Part shown: piece by piece, positions 44,001 through 56,397 of the stretch | Numbering within the stretch: position 1 is the first letter of the stretch | How the letters are laid out: each line of letters begins with the position of its first letter | NCBI RefSeq assembly: GCF_025766255.1 | Contig: NW_026516675.1 | Coordinates: 1-64,000, forward strand | DNA length: 64,000 bases | Direction of reading: 5' to 3' | Origin: Zychaea mexicana | Lineage: Eukaryota; Mucoromycota; Mucoromycetes; Mucorales; Lichtheimiaceae | Notes under the pieces: generated by a model | The model's database searches: none | Told to the model about the DNA's origin: nothing | The model's input: only the letters and a program-made list of their open reading frames with translations | Position numbers and translations under genes: made by a program

Positions 44001-44464
44001 GCAACCGGTTCTCCACTGTGCGACGTGCTTTGCCGGAACGGAGATAGGATCCGATCCTGTTTCTGCCCGCCACCAATTTGGCTCGCCACCGCCTTGTCAA
44101 ATGGCGCATGCATTGGCTGCCATCATATCCGTTAAAGGATTGCCGCTGCAGCAAAGTGGGAGCCAACCGACGCCACTACACCAACGATTGTCCTCTTTTG
44201 GCACCAATGGTCGAGCAATTACGCAACAGTTTCCCTGGGCCTGTGCAAGACGACCAACATCTGCTGGATGCGGTCTTCAACAGCTTGCCAAACAAAGCAA
44301 CAGCACTCAAGAATGGCCATTGGCGATCTACATGGCCTGTGCTTCTGCTTACGCTCCGCGATATCGACATTTGCAGTCATCCGGATGCCACCTTTGATCC
44401 TGAACCTCATCCAAGGCAGGTCCTTGATGGGTTCTTTTCACCACCATCACCACCACCCACATAA
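41081..44464 (+). pseudogene. LINE copy 1 ORF2: endonuclease-RT, three TAG stops
   Basis: One frame of about 1127 codons from ATG 41081 (MSDTIKIAQLNANG). APE endonuclease: QLNANG, LLLTETK, IILGDINTRLG, GSDHHLCQF. RT: PVVAFLDIKAAYDSV, RGVLQGSILSPILY, LLYADDVAIFG (YADD). Near the C-terminus is a CCHC-like knuckle, DCRCSKVGANRRHYTNDC. Stops are TAG 41582-41584 (Trp in copy 2: VIWNETL), TAG 43331-43333 (YR*SPTKC, where LINE relatives have Trp) and TAG 44045-44047 (Trp in copies 2 and 3: RWDPI). All are TGG-to-TAG. Apart from these the frame is uninterrupted, so inactivation looks recent. Confidence 0.88.
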
Positions 44465-44811
44465 TCATTGCTAGTGCCCTTTTCTTTCCCCTAGCACACC
44501 ATCAACAACAACACTGCTTCTCTTATTACTTTGTGCCCTAGGCAGTTCATTCTATATTTTATATCTTTTATTTTCTTTTGTGTCGTTAGAAACTTTATAT
44601 CTATCAGTATCACCTCCCCCAGTCACCTCTCTTAGCTTACAGCCGGGTTTTTCTTCCCCTTTGAGGGTTTTCCCGCGCTCGTTCCACCACCTTTACCCCG
44701 CATTTTATATTCTTGTCACACCCTCCCTTTTGAAACAATGAGACCGGCAAATTGCCTAATGGATGTTGCCCTCGAGAGTCTCTTCCACCCTTTAATAAAA
44801 ATACGCTTTGA
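44465..44811 (+). other. LINE copy 1 3' UTR with conserved hairpin
   Basis: Contains GCCGGGTTTTTC..CCCTTTGAGGG..TTTTCCCG (44641-44675), able to form nested CGGG/CCCG and CCC/GGG stems, and GGCAAATTGCC (44745-44755). Both are kept in copies 2 and 3 (50291, 56227). Probably the 3' signal read by the reverse transcriptase. Confidence 0.5.
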
Positions 44812-44991
44812 ACTGGACCATAGAGGAGAGACATCTGTCGAGCATCGCGCGCGGGCGAATCCCTTTTTTATACTTTTCTTCATCTGCACCCCCAAAAACC
44901 TGTCCCTTTTTCCCGATCCCCCCAAAAATACGACTCGAACTCGCCGCGTAACACCCAAAAACCCAATATTCCCACCACCAGCACAACAGCT

Positions 44992-46689
44992 GTGCCTGCA
45001 TCCCTACAGCACCAGAATCGCATACGCCTCGCCCTAGCACCACCCATTAGTGCAAAGCGGCGTGCCTCAGAGCGTGCTACACGCATCCCCAACCCCATCA
45101 ACAAATCCCCTCCACCTACAGAAGGGAATTCCCAGCAAAAACGGCAAAAACGCCTCATAGCCACAAAAATAGATACACCACCACACAACCCCAACAACAA
45201 CAAAACAGAGATGGTAGTCATCAATGGCCATGAGGTCACACCATCATCCCAATATGGCCGTACACCTGAAAATAGCCCACTTGCTGCACAGGGTACCGCC
45301 ACTATCGAGCAGCAAAGGCAACAACAGCAGCAACCACAAAACAACAGCAACCAGCAAGAGCAGCAGTCCTCATTGTTTAGTGCTCTACATACAACACTCC
45401 CTGATACCCAGACCCCACCACCATCTGCCACACCTGAAATTCCTGCTTGGGGGCTTGCCCTCCAACAAAAAGTAGAGCGCATGGAAGCTCTGCTTGAGGA
45501 AAATAAAAAACTAGTGGAAGAAAACAACAGCCTCCGCTCTGAGCTAGATTCAGCGCTCATGCGTATTGCCGAGCTCGAAACAGAACGTTCTTCGGTACTA
45601 CCAGCAACAACAACACCTATTATGGATAGTGCCCCTGAGTATGAAGACGAATGTCTCACCGGCGCTATTGAATCCATTCACGCGGGCACACAAGAGTCGC
45701 GAGCCTTGTACCAGCAAGAAAAGCGTGCTCGTGAAGCCCAACAGCAGCAGGATAGTGAGAAGCGGTTAGAACGCCAGCTGAAGCTGATGGATCGTATGGA
45801 TCAGCAGCACCAACAAAAGCAACAAAAACAACAAAAACCCGCAACAACCAGCAACAACAAAAAAACGTATGCAGCGGCAGCTAGCAAAAACGTCAGCAGC
45901 AGCAACAAACAAAAGAACCGTCATGTGGTAAAAGTACCCACAGCAGCAATGGTGGCCTGGGCCAGCCGCGGATTTAGACCTATAGACGCAACAGCACCAC
46001 AAGGTTACACTTTTGTGTACCTTAATAGTCATCACCGCATGCCACACAGCGAAGTGCGCAAACGTCTCACAGCCATGTCGATCCCCCAAACGCGTGTACT
46101 CGACATTCACTTCCCTACCAAAGGCATTGTTGGATTATTGATCCATCAATCCTTTGAAGCAGAGCTCAAGGCCAAGCTATCCGCAAAGGTGACATTAAAA
46201 CGGTGGATTTCGATCCAATTGCCCCTGCTGTTTTAAAGGATCTAAGCTCGAAACCCTCATAGCAACAGAAAAAGAAGCAAAGGCAAAGGACATCCACCAA
46301 CGCCGCATTTTCCGCACGTGTTTGCAATTGCCCCAAAAACACCTTGGCTATGCCATTGTGCGTTACTTTGCGGACGACAGTTACACTGGCCCCCATAAGG
46401 TGCCCGCCACACTCTTTGCCGAGTTTCAAAAGCTCAGGCCACCACCAACAATCCGCCGTCGCCAATTGACAGCAGCAGAAGCAGCAGCAGCATTGGCACA
46501 GCAGCAACATCAAGGAGCAACATGGACGACGACGGCCGCAAGGATGACGACGGCCGCAAGGACGACAGCGCCAAGCAACAACAACAACAACAACAACAAC
46601 AAGAGGCCGTGGATGAGGATGATGATATGGCAGAGTCATCCAGCATCCCTCCAACAACAACGAAGCCTCCGCGTCAAACAATAATTAAT
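44992..46689 (+). pseudogene. LINE copy 2 ORF1, frameshifted
   Basis: Open for 414 codons from ATG-equivalent 44992 (MPASLQHQNRIRLAL) to 46236. This includes the coiled coil (MEALLEENKKLVEENNSLRS) and the globular domain (MVAWASRGFRPIDAT, DIHFPTKGIVGLLIH). A frameshift near 46190 moves the rest (LGYAIVRYFADDSY..) into another frame, and a second small indel returns it before the TAA at 46687-46689, which overlaps ORF2's ATG. The intact N-terminal half is the best view of the family's ORF1. Confidence 0.78.
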
Positions 46690-49600
46690 GAGTGATCACA
46701 TCAAGATTGCTCAACTCAATGCATGTGGCATCAACAAATCGCCGGATGTATTGATTAATTATTGTACTGACAAAAATATCGATATTTTATTGCTGACCGA
46801 AACACATCTTCTATCTGGACAACTCAACACACCATGGACGCAAATACACAATTATGCGTGGAGATCAGGCAACGCGAGAGGGGGCTTTGGCGGGCTATCG
46901 CTCCTGATCCGTCCTGATTTTCCTTTCCATGTTCATCCTCATCCACATCCAAATGTTATACACTCACCTGCAGCATTGGACCATACACCCTCCATTGTCT
47001 CTACCTACCACCACTTACACTCCCAACCTCCGATTCACCTCTCTCCTTAACCAACTCGACATCAACGACACCACCATCGTGCTCGGCGATCTCAACGTAC
47101 GTCTTGGGCAACAAGTTGGCGATCACGGCACCAATGCTCGCGCACCATCATTCCAGCAATGGGTCCAAGACCACGGGCTCGTTATTTGGAATGAAACATT
47201 GGCATACGGCATCATGACGCACTATCGACCGAACATTGGATCTAGTCTCATTGACTATTTCCTCTCACCGCCAAACGCTATTGTTGGACCCGCCATGACA
47301 ATAGAACGTGAGGTAACGTTTGGATCCGACCACCACCTTTGCCAATTCGACTTCTACACGCATGCACCACTTGACCGCTGCCAGCTCCCAATGCGCCGCG
47401 TCAACACTGGAAACTGCAGCGTCTCAAGGAGGACGACGTCTATGCGGTCTATGTTGATGAGTTTACTCGCACATTGAACCGATTAGTGACGAGATCCAAT
47501 ACCATCTCGATCGCAATGACATAGACACGGACGCACTCGAACAGATCGGCCAAAGTATCACCAACGCCATCTACGATGCACTAGATCGCAGCGTCACCCG
47601 AGGCATCGCCCGACCGAAGCAGTGGAAGTGGTTCTGGACTGAAGAACTACAGAAGCTTGCTGATGAACGGCAACAAAAGTATAGTCGCTGGCGACATGCA
47701 CCTCGCAACCTCGAACGATCCGCATTGTGGAAAGAGTATACTGATGCTCGTGAAGCAATGCGTCTTGCAATCCGTCGTGCACGTACCCGTCAATAGCGCG
47801 AATTCTGTACGACGATGCAACGAAACAATGATGCCGAAACTAACATGATCATCAAGAGGATGCGCAGAAACCGTCAACGACCAACGACGTACTCGCATCC
47901 TGCCGGTCCTGCCCAAGCCGTTGAAACGATGATCACGCACCTAGCTAGTGTTTTTGGCGGTGAAAACACTGAGCCACCACGCCCACGATATGATCAGCTT
48001 GTCGATGTCGGTGACGATCCCTTTGATGTCGAACGTGTCGTACAAGTGATCCAAAAGGAGTTGCCTGCTCGAAAAGCACCCGGATCCGATCATATCACTG
48101 GTGAGATGCTCAAGCCGATTGCTCGTCCCCTCGCGTCGGTGCTCTCACCATTTCTTCGTCTATGTTGGAGCTGGACTTACGTGCCTTGTGCTTGGCGTAC
48201 AGCACAAGTCGTACCTATTTACAAAAAGGACGATCCAACATTAGCATCAAACTACCGGCCAATCAGCCTCACCAGCACGTTTCGAAAGATCACCGAACGT
48301 TGCCTGTTACCCGAACTACTGCGCCAAATGCCTGCACTCGACATAGCCTAAGGTGGGTTTCGTGCTCGCCGCGGTGCTCTCGATCAGGCTTTCAACCTGC
48401 ATATGTTGATGCGCAATTACGAGCGCGAATTCGGTATCAAACCTGTCGTGGCCTTCTTGGATATCGCCGGTGCGTACGATTCTGTTCGCCGTGAGGTGAT
48501 ATGGGGCGCACTCGAAGACCATCTGCAGCCAGCACTGCTTGACTTGCTCAAGCACATGTTCAACGACGTCTCAATCACAGTCATCCAGCAGAATTTCGAG
48601 TCGCGTGCAATTCGTCCTCGTTGTGGTGTTTTGCAAGGCTCGATCTTAAGCCCGATTTTGTACGCAGTATTTATCGATTCGCTGCCAAAAATACTACGTA
48701 CAAATTGCGCGCCTCAAACGGTGTCGGTTAACAGCGTCCCTCTGGATAACCACACCGAAGCATCAGCCCAACGTCTCCCCCGCATCCTTCACCACCGCAA
48801 CACCAACCGCCAAGATACAGCAACGACCGCCATCAACACGTTGTTGTATACCGATGATGTAGCTATCTTTGGTTCGGCCCAAGAAGTTCGACAGCTGCTC
48901 ATCATGGCACAAATGCACTCGGATCACCTCAGATATCGTTAGAAGCCGGCCAAGTGTCAAGTGATTAATGGTGGTAACGCTCGCTATACGTTGTATGGTG
49001 AGGAAATCGAAAAAGTCGCTTGGTTCAAGTACCTCGGCGTGCCATTCAACAGCAATGGCATCGACAAACACGACTGCTTCAGCACAACGCACCAAAACCA
49101 CCACTGCCATGACAACACTGCGTAGTATTGGCGCACACCAGTACGACTTTGGTCTCGGTCTCTCGCTGCGGTTATATCGTACGTTCGTTCGCCCTGTGCT
49201 CGAGTATGGTTTGTCAATTGTTCACCTACATGCCGATCATAAAAAAGTGTTAGAACAAGCTCAAAAAAGGTGCATTCGCTTAACGCTGAATGTCACTGAG
49301 CCAACCGCCACCACACCAACTATAATTCCTCTTCACCTCGCCGACCTCCCCGACATCACTCTTCGCGCCAGTATCTTGCAATTCAAGTTTCTGTGCCGTG
49401 CACATGCATTACCACCCTCAACATTTCTGGCCAGTGTCGTTGATTCCTTGCTTCGTCAATACCACCCTGACGATGTGTGGAGAATAATGACAGGCAATAA
49501 GTTGTGGAAAGAGTACAAGAGTTGCAACGTCAACAACCGCCGCCACGCCACCCAATGCAAAAAGCCATTGACAGTCACTTGGGTCACGAGCTGGCATCAC

Positions 49601-50126
49601 GGCAACGCCGTTTTCCCACAGTGGCTCGTGCTTTGCCGGAACGGCGCTGGGATCCGATCTTGTTCCTGCCAGCAACAAATCTGGCTCGCCACCGCTTGGT
49701 AAAATGGCGTATGCACTGGCTCCCTTCCTTTCCTCTTAAGGATTGCCGTTGTGGCAAGAAAGAAGCCAACCGCCGCCACTACGAGTCCGACTGCCCGCTG
49801 CTTGCACCAATGATCCAACAACTACGCAGCAGCTACAACACACCTGTGCCTGAGGACTGTCTTCTAATTGACGTGCTCCTCAACGCTCTACCAAGAAAAG
49901 CAAGGCACTCAAGCATGGTCACTGGCGTCGCACATGGCCATTGCTCTTACACACACTTCGCGACATCGACATCTGTAGCCATCCAGATGGCGATTTTGAT
50001 CCCGAACCCGATCCTGGCTGGTCCTGGACGAGGTACTTTTACCACCACCACCATCATCATCACAGCCACAACAACAACCATCCACCACCAACAACAACAA
50101 CACTGGCTAGTGCTCATCATGCCTAG
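46688..50126 (+). pseudogene. LINE copy 2 ORF2, multiple frameshifts and stops
   Basis: Starts at ATG 46688 (MSDHIKIAQLNACGI). Endonuclease (LLLTETH, VLGDLNVRLG, GSDHHLCQF) and RT (VVAFLDIAGAYDSV, CGVLQGSILSPILY, LLYTDDVAIFG) can be followed through several frames. The catalytic motif reads YTDD rather than YADD. Stops include TAG at about 47796 (Trp in copy 1), TAA at about 48350 (Gln in copy 1) and TAG at 48940-48942 (the same YR* position as in copies 1 and 3). Frameshifts lie near 46965, 47480, 49080 and 49900. The C-terminal knuckle (DCRCGKKEANRRHYESDC) is well kept. Confidence 0.82.
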
Positions 50127-50658
50127 CATTACAAAACAACAACATCATCATCATCATAGTTCCCCCTGTTCTTCTTGCCACTGGCAATTCTTTATATATT
50201 CTATCTTTATTTCCTTTGTCGTGTAGCTAGAAATCTTGTATGTATTATCTCTTCATTCGTACCACCACCCCTCCAGTCTCATATCCCAACAGCCGGGTTT
50301 TTCTTCCCCTTTTGAGGGTTTTCCCGCGCTTGTTACACAGTCCCTTTCCCCACATTTTTAATCTTAAATCTGTGTAACTCCCGATCGCCGTGCTTCACAG
50401 TAGCCGGCAAATTGCCTTAAGGATGTTGCCCTTGAGTGCTACTTCCACCCTTTAATAAAAAATACTCTTTGAACTGGACCATAGAGGAGAGACATCTGTC
50501 GAGCATCGCGCGCGGCAAAAACCACCTCTTTTTATACTTTTCTTCACTCTGCACCCCCAAAAACTCGTCCTTTTTTCCGATCACCCCCCAAAAATTACGA
50601 CCTCGAACTCGCCTCGCATAACACCCGAGGCAACCGCCAATATTCCCACCTCACCACG

Positions 50659-52382
50659 TACAACAGCCGTACCTGCATCACCTACAGCACCAGAATCGGC
50701 CATACGCCTCACATCGGCTTTGCCTATTAGAGCAAAACGGCGTGCTTCACAGCGGGCAACCCATATCCCCTCCCCTATCAAGAAGACCCCTTCCCCCATA
50801 GAAGGAAATTCACAGCAAAAACGGCAAAAACGCCGCACCACCCCTTCACCTACTACAACAGAAATTGCCACCCCCAACATCATCAATTCCACGGATATGT
50901 TTATCAACGGCCAAGAGGTATCACTATACCCCCAGCCCGAACGCACCCGCAGCAACAGCCCCCTCGCCGAACGCGGCACCGCCGCCCTTCAGCAACAACA
51001 GCAACAGCAAACCAACAACAACAACAACAACCAGCAAGAGCAAGAGCTCTTGTATAGCTCTCTGCATACATCACTCCCAGATACACAGGAGCAGGAGGAT
51101 GCACATTGTAACAACAACAACAACAACAACAGCAATCCCTCCCTGGTTCCTCGCGTTCCAGCAGAAAATTGCAGCCCACGATGAGTAATTAGAGCAAATG
51201 GCCGCTCTAATTAAAGAAAACAAGCAACTCTGGTCAGAATTAGCACTCGCTTATCAGCGTATTGCCGAGCTCGAGGGAGAACATCCCCCTGTGCCACCAG
51301 CAGCAACAATGACTGTTATGGATAGCACCCTGAGTACGAAGATGATGAATGTCTTACAGGCACTATTGAGTCCGTACACGCGGGTACACCAGAATCTCGA
51401 GCTGTGTACCAGCAGCAAAAGCGTGCCCGTGAAGCACACTAAGAGCAAGATGGGAGAAGCGTCTCACACGCCAGCTCAAGCTGATGGATCGCATGGACCA
51501 GCAGCAACAGCAAAAGCACAAAAACAACAAAAGCAACAACACCTGCACCTAACAACAACAGCAGCAAAAAGACGTATGCAGCAGCAGCCAGCAAAAACGT
51601 TAGCAGCAACAACAACAAGCAAAAGACCGTCGTGTTGTGAAAACACTAACAGCAGCAATGGTGGCATGGGCCAGTCGTGGATTTGCCCCAATAGATCCTA
51701 CTGCCGCACAAGGGTATACATTTGTGTACCTCAACAGCCCCCACCGCATGCGCCATAGTGAAGTACATAAACGCCTTGCTATCCTCAAGGTGCCACAGGC
51801 CCGCATTCTTGACGTCCACTTCCCTACTACTGGTATTGTAGGCCTATTGATCCATCAATCGTTCAAGAATGAGCTTGAGCAGCTACTGGTGCCAGGTAGC
51901 ATCAAATTTGTCGACTTTGATCCATTGTCACCTACTGTCATTAAGGATCAAAATCTCGAAACCATGACAGCAACGGAAAAAACAACAAAGGCAATCGATA
52001 TCCATCAGAGACGCATTTACCACACATGCCTTCAAATGCCGCACACCTATCTTGGTAACGCAATCATGCGTTATTTCTGTGCCGACAGCTATGACGGGCC
52101 CCATAAGCTACCTATGGAAATGCTGATTGAGTTCCAGAAGCTGCGCCCAGCACCACAATTCCGTCGTCGTAGGGAATTGACACCAGTAGAAGCAGCGTCA
52201 GCATTCCTAGCACCAGCAACAAGCAATAAGGACGACGACGGCCGCAAGACAACAGCGCCAAAAGCAGCAACAACAACATGGGAGAGGGAGAGGATGTTGA
52301 CATGGGCAACATCTCTGCCAATAACTCTACCACCACCACCACCTCAAAAAACATCGAAGCCGCAGCAAAAGACAATAATTAA
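50659..52382 (+). pseudogene. LINE copy 3 ORF1, many single-base indels
   Basis: Same protein as copy 1 ORF1, but the start region reads ACAGCCGTACCTGC instead of having ATG, and the frame is broken by about eight single-base losses between 51100 and 52300. Recognisable blocks are QQKRQKRRTTPSP, MAALIKENKQLWSELALAY and MVAWASRGFAPIDPT. It ends with the TAATG overlap at 52380-52384. The clustered one-base losses could be assembly errors. Confidence 0.75.
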
Positions 52383-55300
52383 TGAGTGACACCATCAAGA
52401 TCGCTCAACTTAATGCAAATGGTATCGAAAGATCGCCAGATGTGTTAATTAATTATTGTATGAAAATAACATTGATATTTTATTGCTAACGGAAACTAAA
52501 CTACTCGCTGGACGACTTACAACACCATGGACGCAATTTCATAATTATGCGTGGACTTCAGGCAACGCACGAGTCGGCTTTGGCGGGCTAACGCTGCTTG
52601 TGCGCCCTGATTTTCCTTACCATGTTCACCCTCACGACCATCGAATCGCTACACCATCACCTGTACGATCGGACCCTACACCATCCACTGTCTCTACTTA
52701 CCTCCTTCTCTCTCCTTTCCCGACTACACCGCCACCATCCAACGCCTCACCATAGACAACAGCACCATAATCCTCGGCGACATCAACACTCGTCTTGGTG
52801 CACAGCTCGGCGATAACGACAGCACTTATCCTCGAGCAGGATTCCTGCAGCAATGGCTTGTTGACCATGGCATTGTTGTATAGAACGAAACACTCGCGTT
52901 CGGCAAACACACCTTCCACAAACCGAACGTTGGATCCAGCATCATCGACTTCTTCATCTCCTCACCTACTGCAGTGATATCACCTTCGCTCGTAGTAAGA
53001 GATGATTTGACGTTTGGATCCGATCATCACCTCTGCCAATTCGACTTCTTCCTCCACACACCAATTGACCGGTTGCCAGCTCCCAACGCGCCGCGCCAAC
53101 ATTGGAAGCTACAGCGTTTGCATGAAGAAGATGTCCAGACGGTCTACATTGATGAGTTTACTCGCAATGTCGCACCGATTAGTGACGAGATACAGCAGTG
53201 TCTTGATCGCAATGAGCTGGACTTGGCGGCTATCGAACAGCTTGGCCAGCGTATCACTCAAGCCGTATACGAAGCGCTAGATGCAAGTGTCACTAGAGGG
53301 CAAGCCCGACCGAAGCAGTGGAAGTGGTTCTGGACCGCAGAGCTACAGAAGCTTGCTGACGAACGGCAGCAACGTTACAGTCGCTGGCGACATGCACCTG
53401 CCACCCTTGCACGAGTCACCCTGTGGAAGGAGTTCACCGATGCCCGAGACGAGCTGCGTATCGCCATCCGCCGTGCTCGCACTCGCCAATGGCGTGAATT
53501 CTGTACCAAGATGCAACACAACGACCCATCCGAGGCCAACAGCGTCATCAAGAGCATGAGACGAAACTGCCAGAAAGGTGCCACGTTCTCGCATCCTCAA
53601 GGTCCCGCCCATGCTGCCGAAACAATGATCACTCATCTAGCTAGTGTCTTTGGCGGTGAGGTCTCTGACCCGCTGCAACAGTGCTACGATCAGCTGGATG
53701 ATGTTGGTGACGATCCGTTCTCACTAGAGCGTATTGTCATGGTGATCCACAAGGAGCTGCTAGGTCTTAAAGCACCTGGATCAGATCATATTCATGGTGA
53801 GATGCTAAAGCCGATTGCTCGTCCACTCACATCAGTGCTCTCCCCTTTTCTTCGTCTTTGTTGGTGCTGGTCGTATTTGCCTGCTGCTTGGCGCACTGCA
53901 CAGGTAGTACCGATCCACAAGAAAGGCAATCCATCCCTTGCGTCCAATTATCGGCCGATCAGTCTAACAAGCATGTTTCGTAAGATCGTCGAGCGGTGCT
54001 TGTTGCCAGTGCTGCTACAACAGATGCCTGCGCTCGATGTAGCCCAAGGTGGGTTTCGGGCTCGTCGCGGTGCTCTCGACCAGGCGTTCAATTTACAAGT
54101 GTTGATGCGCCAATTCCAACGCCAACACGATCAGCCACCCGTTGTCGCGTTCCTAGATATCAAAGCGGCGTACGATTCTGTCGACCGTAACGTTATTTGG
54201 GGAGTGCTCACTGACCATCTGCAGCCAGCATTGCTTGAGTTGCTCAGGCATATGTTCAACGAGGTGTCGATCAGCGTCATCCTCAGCAACTACCAATCGC
54301 GTGCCATCCGTCCTCGTCACGGTGTACTACAAGGCTCGATCCTTAGCCCGATCTTGTATGCCGTGTTCATCGACTCGCTGCCCAAGGTGCTACGACTTGG
54401 CAGCCGCCAACCACTGCTCATCCGCACTGTACCACTTGCTGATTACACTGAAGCATCTGCTCAGTTGCTGGAACGCCGCACCCTGCGTGATCGTCGTCGC
54501 CAAGACACGGATATCTCTGTCATTAACTCGCTGCTGTATGCTGACGACGTGGCTATTTTCGGTTCTTCCGATGATGTACGCCAGCTGCTTACTATGGCAC
54601 AGTTGCACTCGGAACGGTATGGGTATCGATAGAGCCCTACCAAATGCCAGATCGTTAATGGCCAGCCTGGTGTCCAATATCGACTCTACGGTGAAGCTAT
54701 TGAACAAGTGCCCTGGTTCAAGTACCTTGGTATCCCGTTTACGGCAGAGGGCATCGACACCAACCGTTTGATCCAGACAAACGCTACCAAAACCATTAGC
54801 GCCATAGTTTTGCTTTGCAATATCGGCGCTCATCAATACAACTTTGGCCTCGGTCTCGCCCTGCGCCTATATCGCAGCTTTGTTCGTCCTGTGCTGGAGT
54901 ACGGCCTAGCAATCTTCACCCCAACCGCCACACAATATACCGCCCTCGAAAAGGTGCAGATTCGTTGCATTCGGTTAGCATTGAACGTTACCGGCCCTGC
55001 TGCCACCACACCAACAATCGTCCCCCTCCACCTTGCTGACTTGCCGTCAATCAAACTTCGAGTGCGTATCTTGCTGTTCAAGTTTTTGTGTCGTGCGTTC
55101 CGTTTGCCACCGTCAACCTTGCTCGCATGTGTCGTTTCTTCATTTCTTCGTCGCCATCACCCACCCGACTATTGGTGCGTCATGACAACAAATAAGTTAT
55201 GGGTAGACGAAAAAGAAGTAACTCGCCAAGCACCACTGCCACGCGACCCCATGCAGCACGTAATCGACAGTCACCACTGGGGGGTAAGTCTTAGCATTAT

Positions 55301-56050
55301 GATTTTAGCAAAATGATTATTAGCTAAAAAGTTATAAGTAATATAATTTTTAAATAAATTTAATAAATCATGAAATTAATTTTTTGTTAAAAAAATAATT
55401 TCTCAACCCTTATGATTATTCTCAATCATTAAGTTTAGGAAAAATCAGGCTAGGAGGAACGACGACGCCCCCGGAGTGAATGAAATGAACAGAGCTTGAC
55501 AGTATAATAAGATATCATAATATTGTTATTTATAACAATATTATTGATATTGTTTATACTTCACCAACAAGAATTGCAAAGCCGCCGCAACTGGTTCTCC
55601 ACTGTGCGATGTGCTTTGCCGGAACAGAGATGGGATCCAATCCTGTTTCTGCCCGCCACCAATTTGGCTCGCCACCGCCTTGTCAAATGGCGCATGCATT
55701 GGCTGCCATCATATCCATTAAAGGATTGCTGCTGCGGCAAAGTGGGAGCCAACCGACGCCACTACACCAATGGTTGTCCTCTTTTGGCGCCAATGGTCAA
55801 GCAATTACGCAACAGTTTCCCTGGGCCTGTGCAAGACGACCAACATCTGCTGGATGCAGTCTTCAACAGCTTGCCAAACAAAGCAACAGCACTCAAGAAT
55901 GGCCATTGGCGATCTATATGGCTCGTGCTTCTGCTTACGCTCCGTGATATCGACATTTGCAGTCATCCAGATGCCACCTTTAATCCCGAACCTCATCCAA
56001 GGCAGGTCCTTGATGGGTTCTTTTCACCACCATTACCACCACCTACATAA
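52382..56050 (+). pseudogene. LINE copy 3 ORF2, stops and an insertion
   Basis: ATG 52382. Two one-base deletions (about 52461 and 52643) break the endonuclease frame. From 52974 to 54632 it is open and nearly identical to copy 1 (FLDIKAAYDSV, LLYADDVAIFG). TAG at 52881 and TAG 54630-54632 are shared with copy 1. After HVIDSHH (55277) an AT-rich insertion intervenes, and coding resumes at 55562 (QQELQSRRNWF, ALPEQRWDPILF, DCCCGKVGANRRHYTNGC) to 56050. The third copy-1 stop is TGG here. Confidence 0.85.
55278..55561. mobile_element. AT-rich insertion in LINE copy 3
   Basis: 284 bp absent from copies 1 and 2, flanked by CAC (55275-55277 and 55562-55564) as a possible 3-bp TSD. It begins TGGGGGGTAAGTC and ends TTTATACTT. 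Its right half (CTTGACAGTATAATAAGATA, then ATTGTTATTTATAACAAT) resembles 12976-13040. No clear TIRs and no gene. Confidence 0.65.
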
Positions 56051-56397
56051 TCATTGCTAGTGCCTTTTCTTTCCCCTAGCACACCATCAACAACAACACC
56101 ACTTCTCTTATTACTTTGTGCCCTAGGTAGTTCATTCTATATTTTATATCTTTTATTTTCTTTTGTGTCGTTAGAAACTTTATCTCTATCAGTATCACCT
56201 CCCCCCAGTCACTTCTCTTAGCTTACAGCCGGGTTTTTCTTCCCCTTTAAGGGTTTTCCCGCACTCGTTCCACCACCTTTACCCTGCATTTTATATTCTT
56301 GTCACACCCTCCCTTTTGAAACAATGAGACCAGCAAATTGCCTAATAGATGTTGCCCTCGAGAGTCTCTTCCACCCTTTAATAAAAATACGCTTTGA

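Larger units (their letters stand above)
39164..44811 (+). mobile_element. Site-specific LINE, array copy 1
   Basis: The unit runs from the tRNA-derived junction ACTGGACCATAGAGGA at 39164 to the next junction at 44812 (5648 bp). Layout: a 5' UTR of about 190 bp, ORF1, ORF2 overlapping as TAATG, and a 3' UTR with a conserved hairpin and a CCACCCTTTAATAAAAAT tail. There is no long poly(A). Confidence 0.85.
44812..50472 (+). mobile_element. Site-specific LINE, array copy 2 (divergent)
   Basis: A 5661-bp unit between junctions at 44812 and 50473. Same order as copy 1 but clearly diverged in sequence, so the array is not a simple recent duplication. Confidence 0.85.
50473..56397 (+). mobile_element. 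Site-specific LINE, array copy 3 (close to copy 1)
   Basis: A 5925-bp unit that includes a 284-bp insertion at 55278-55561; without it the unit is about 5.64 kb. The sequence is very close to copy 1, with differences that are almost all transitions. Confidence 0.85.

Noticed and set aside
41582..44047. Reassignment of UAG to Trp or Gln in this genome
   Set aside because: TAG also ends apparently intact genes (for example the Crypton at 26562), TAA stops occur in the same decayed genes, and sister copies have TGG or CAG; mutation is simpler.
39357..46689. Leu/Cys/Val-rich or Ser-rich frames antisense to the LINE ORF1 regions
   Set aside because: They mirror CAG/CAA (Gln) repeats on the other strand and show no conservation of their own.
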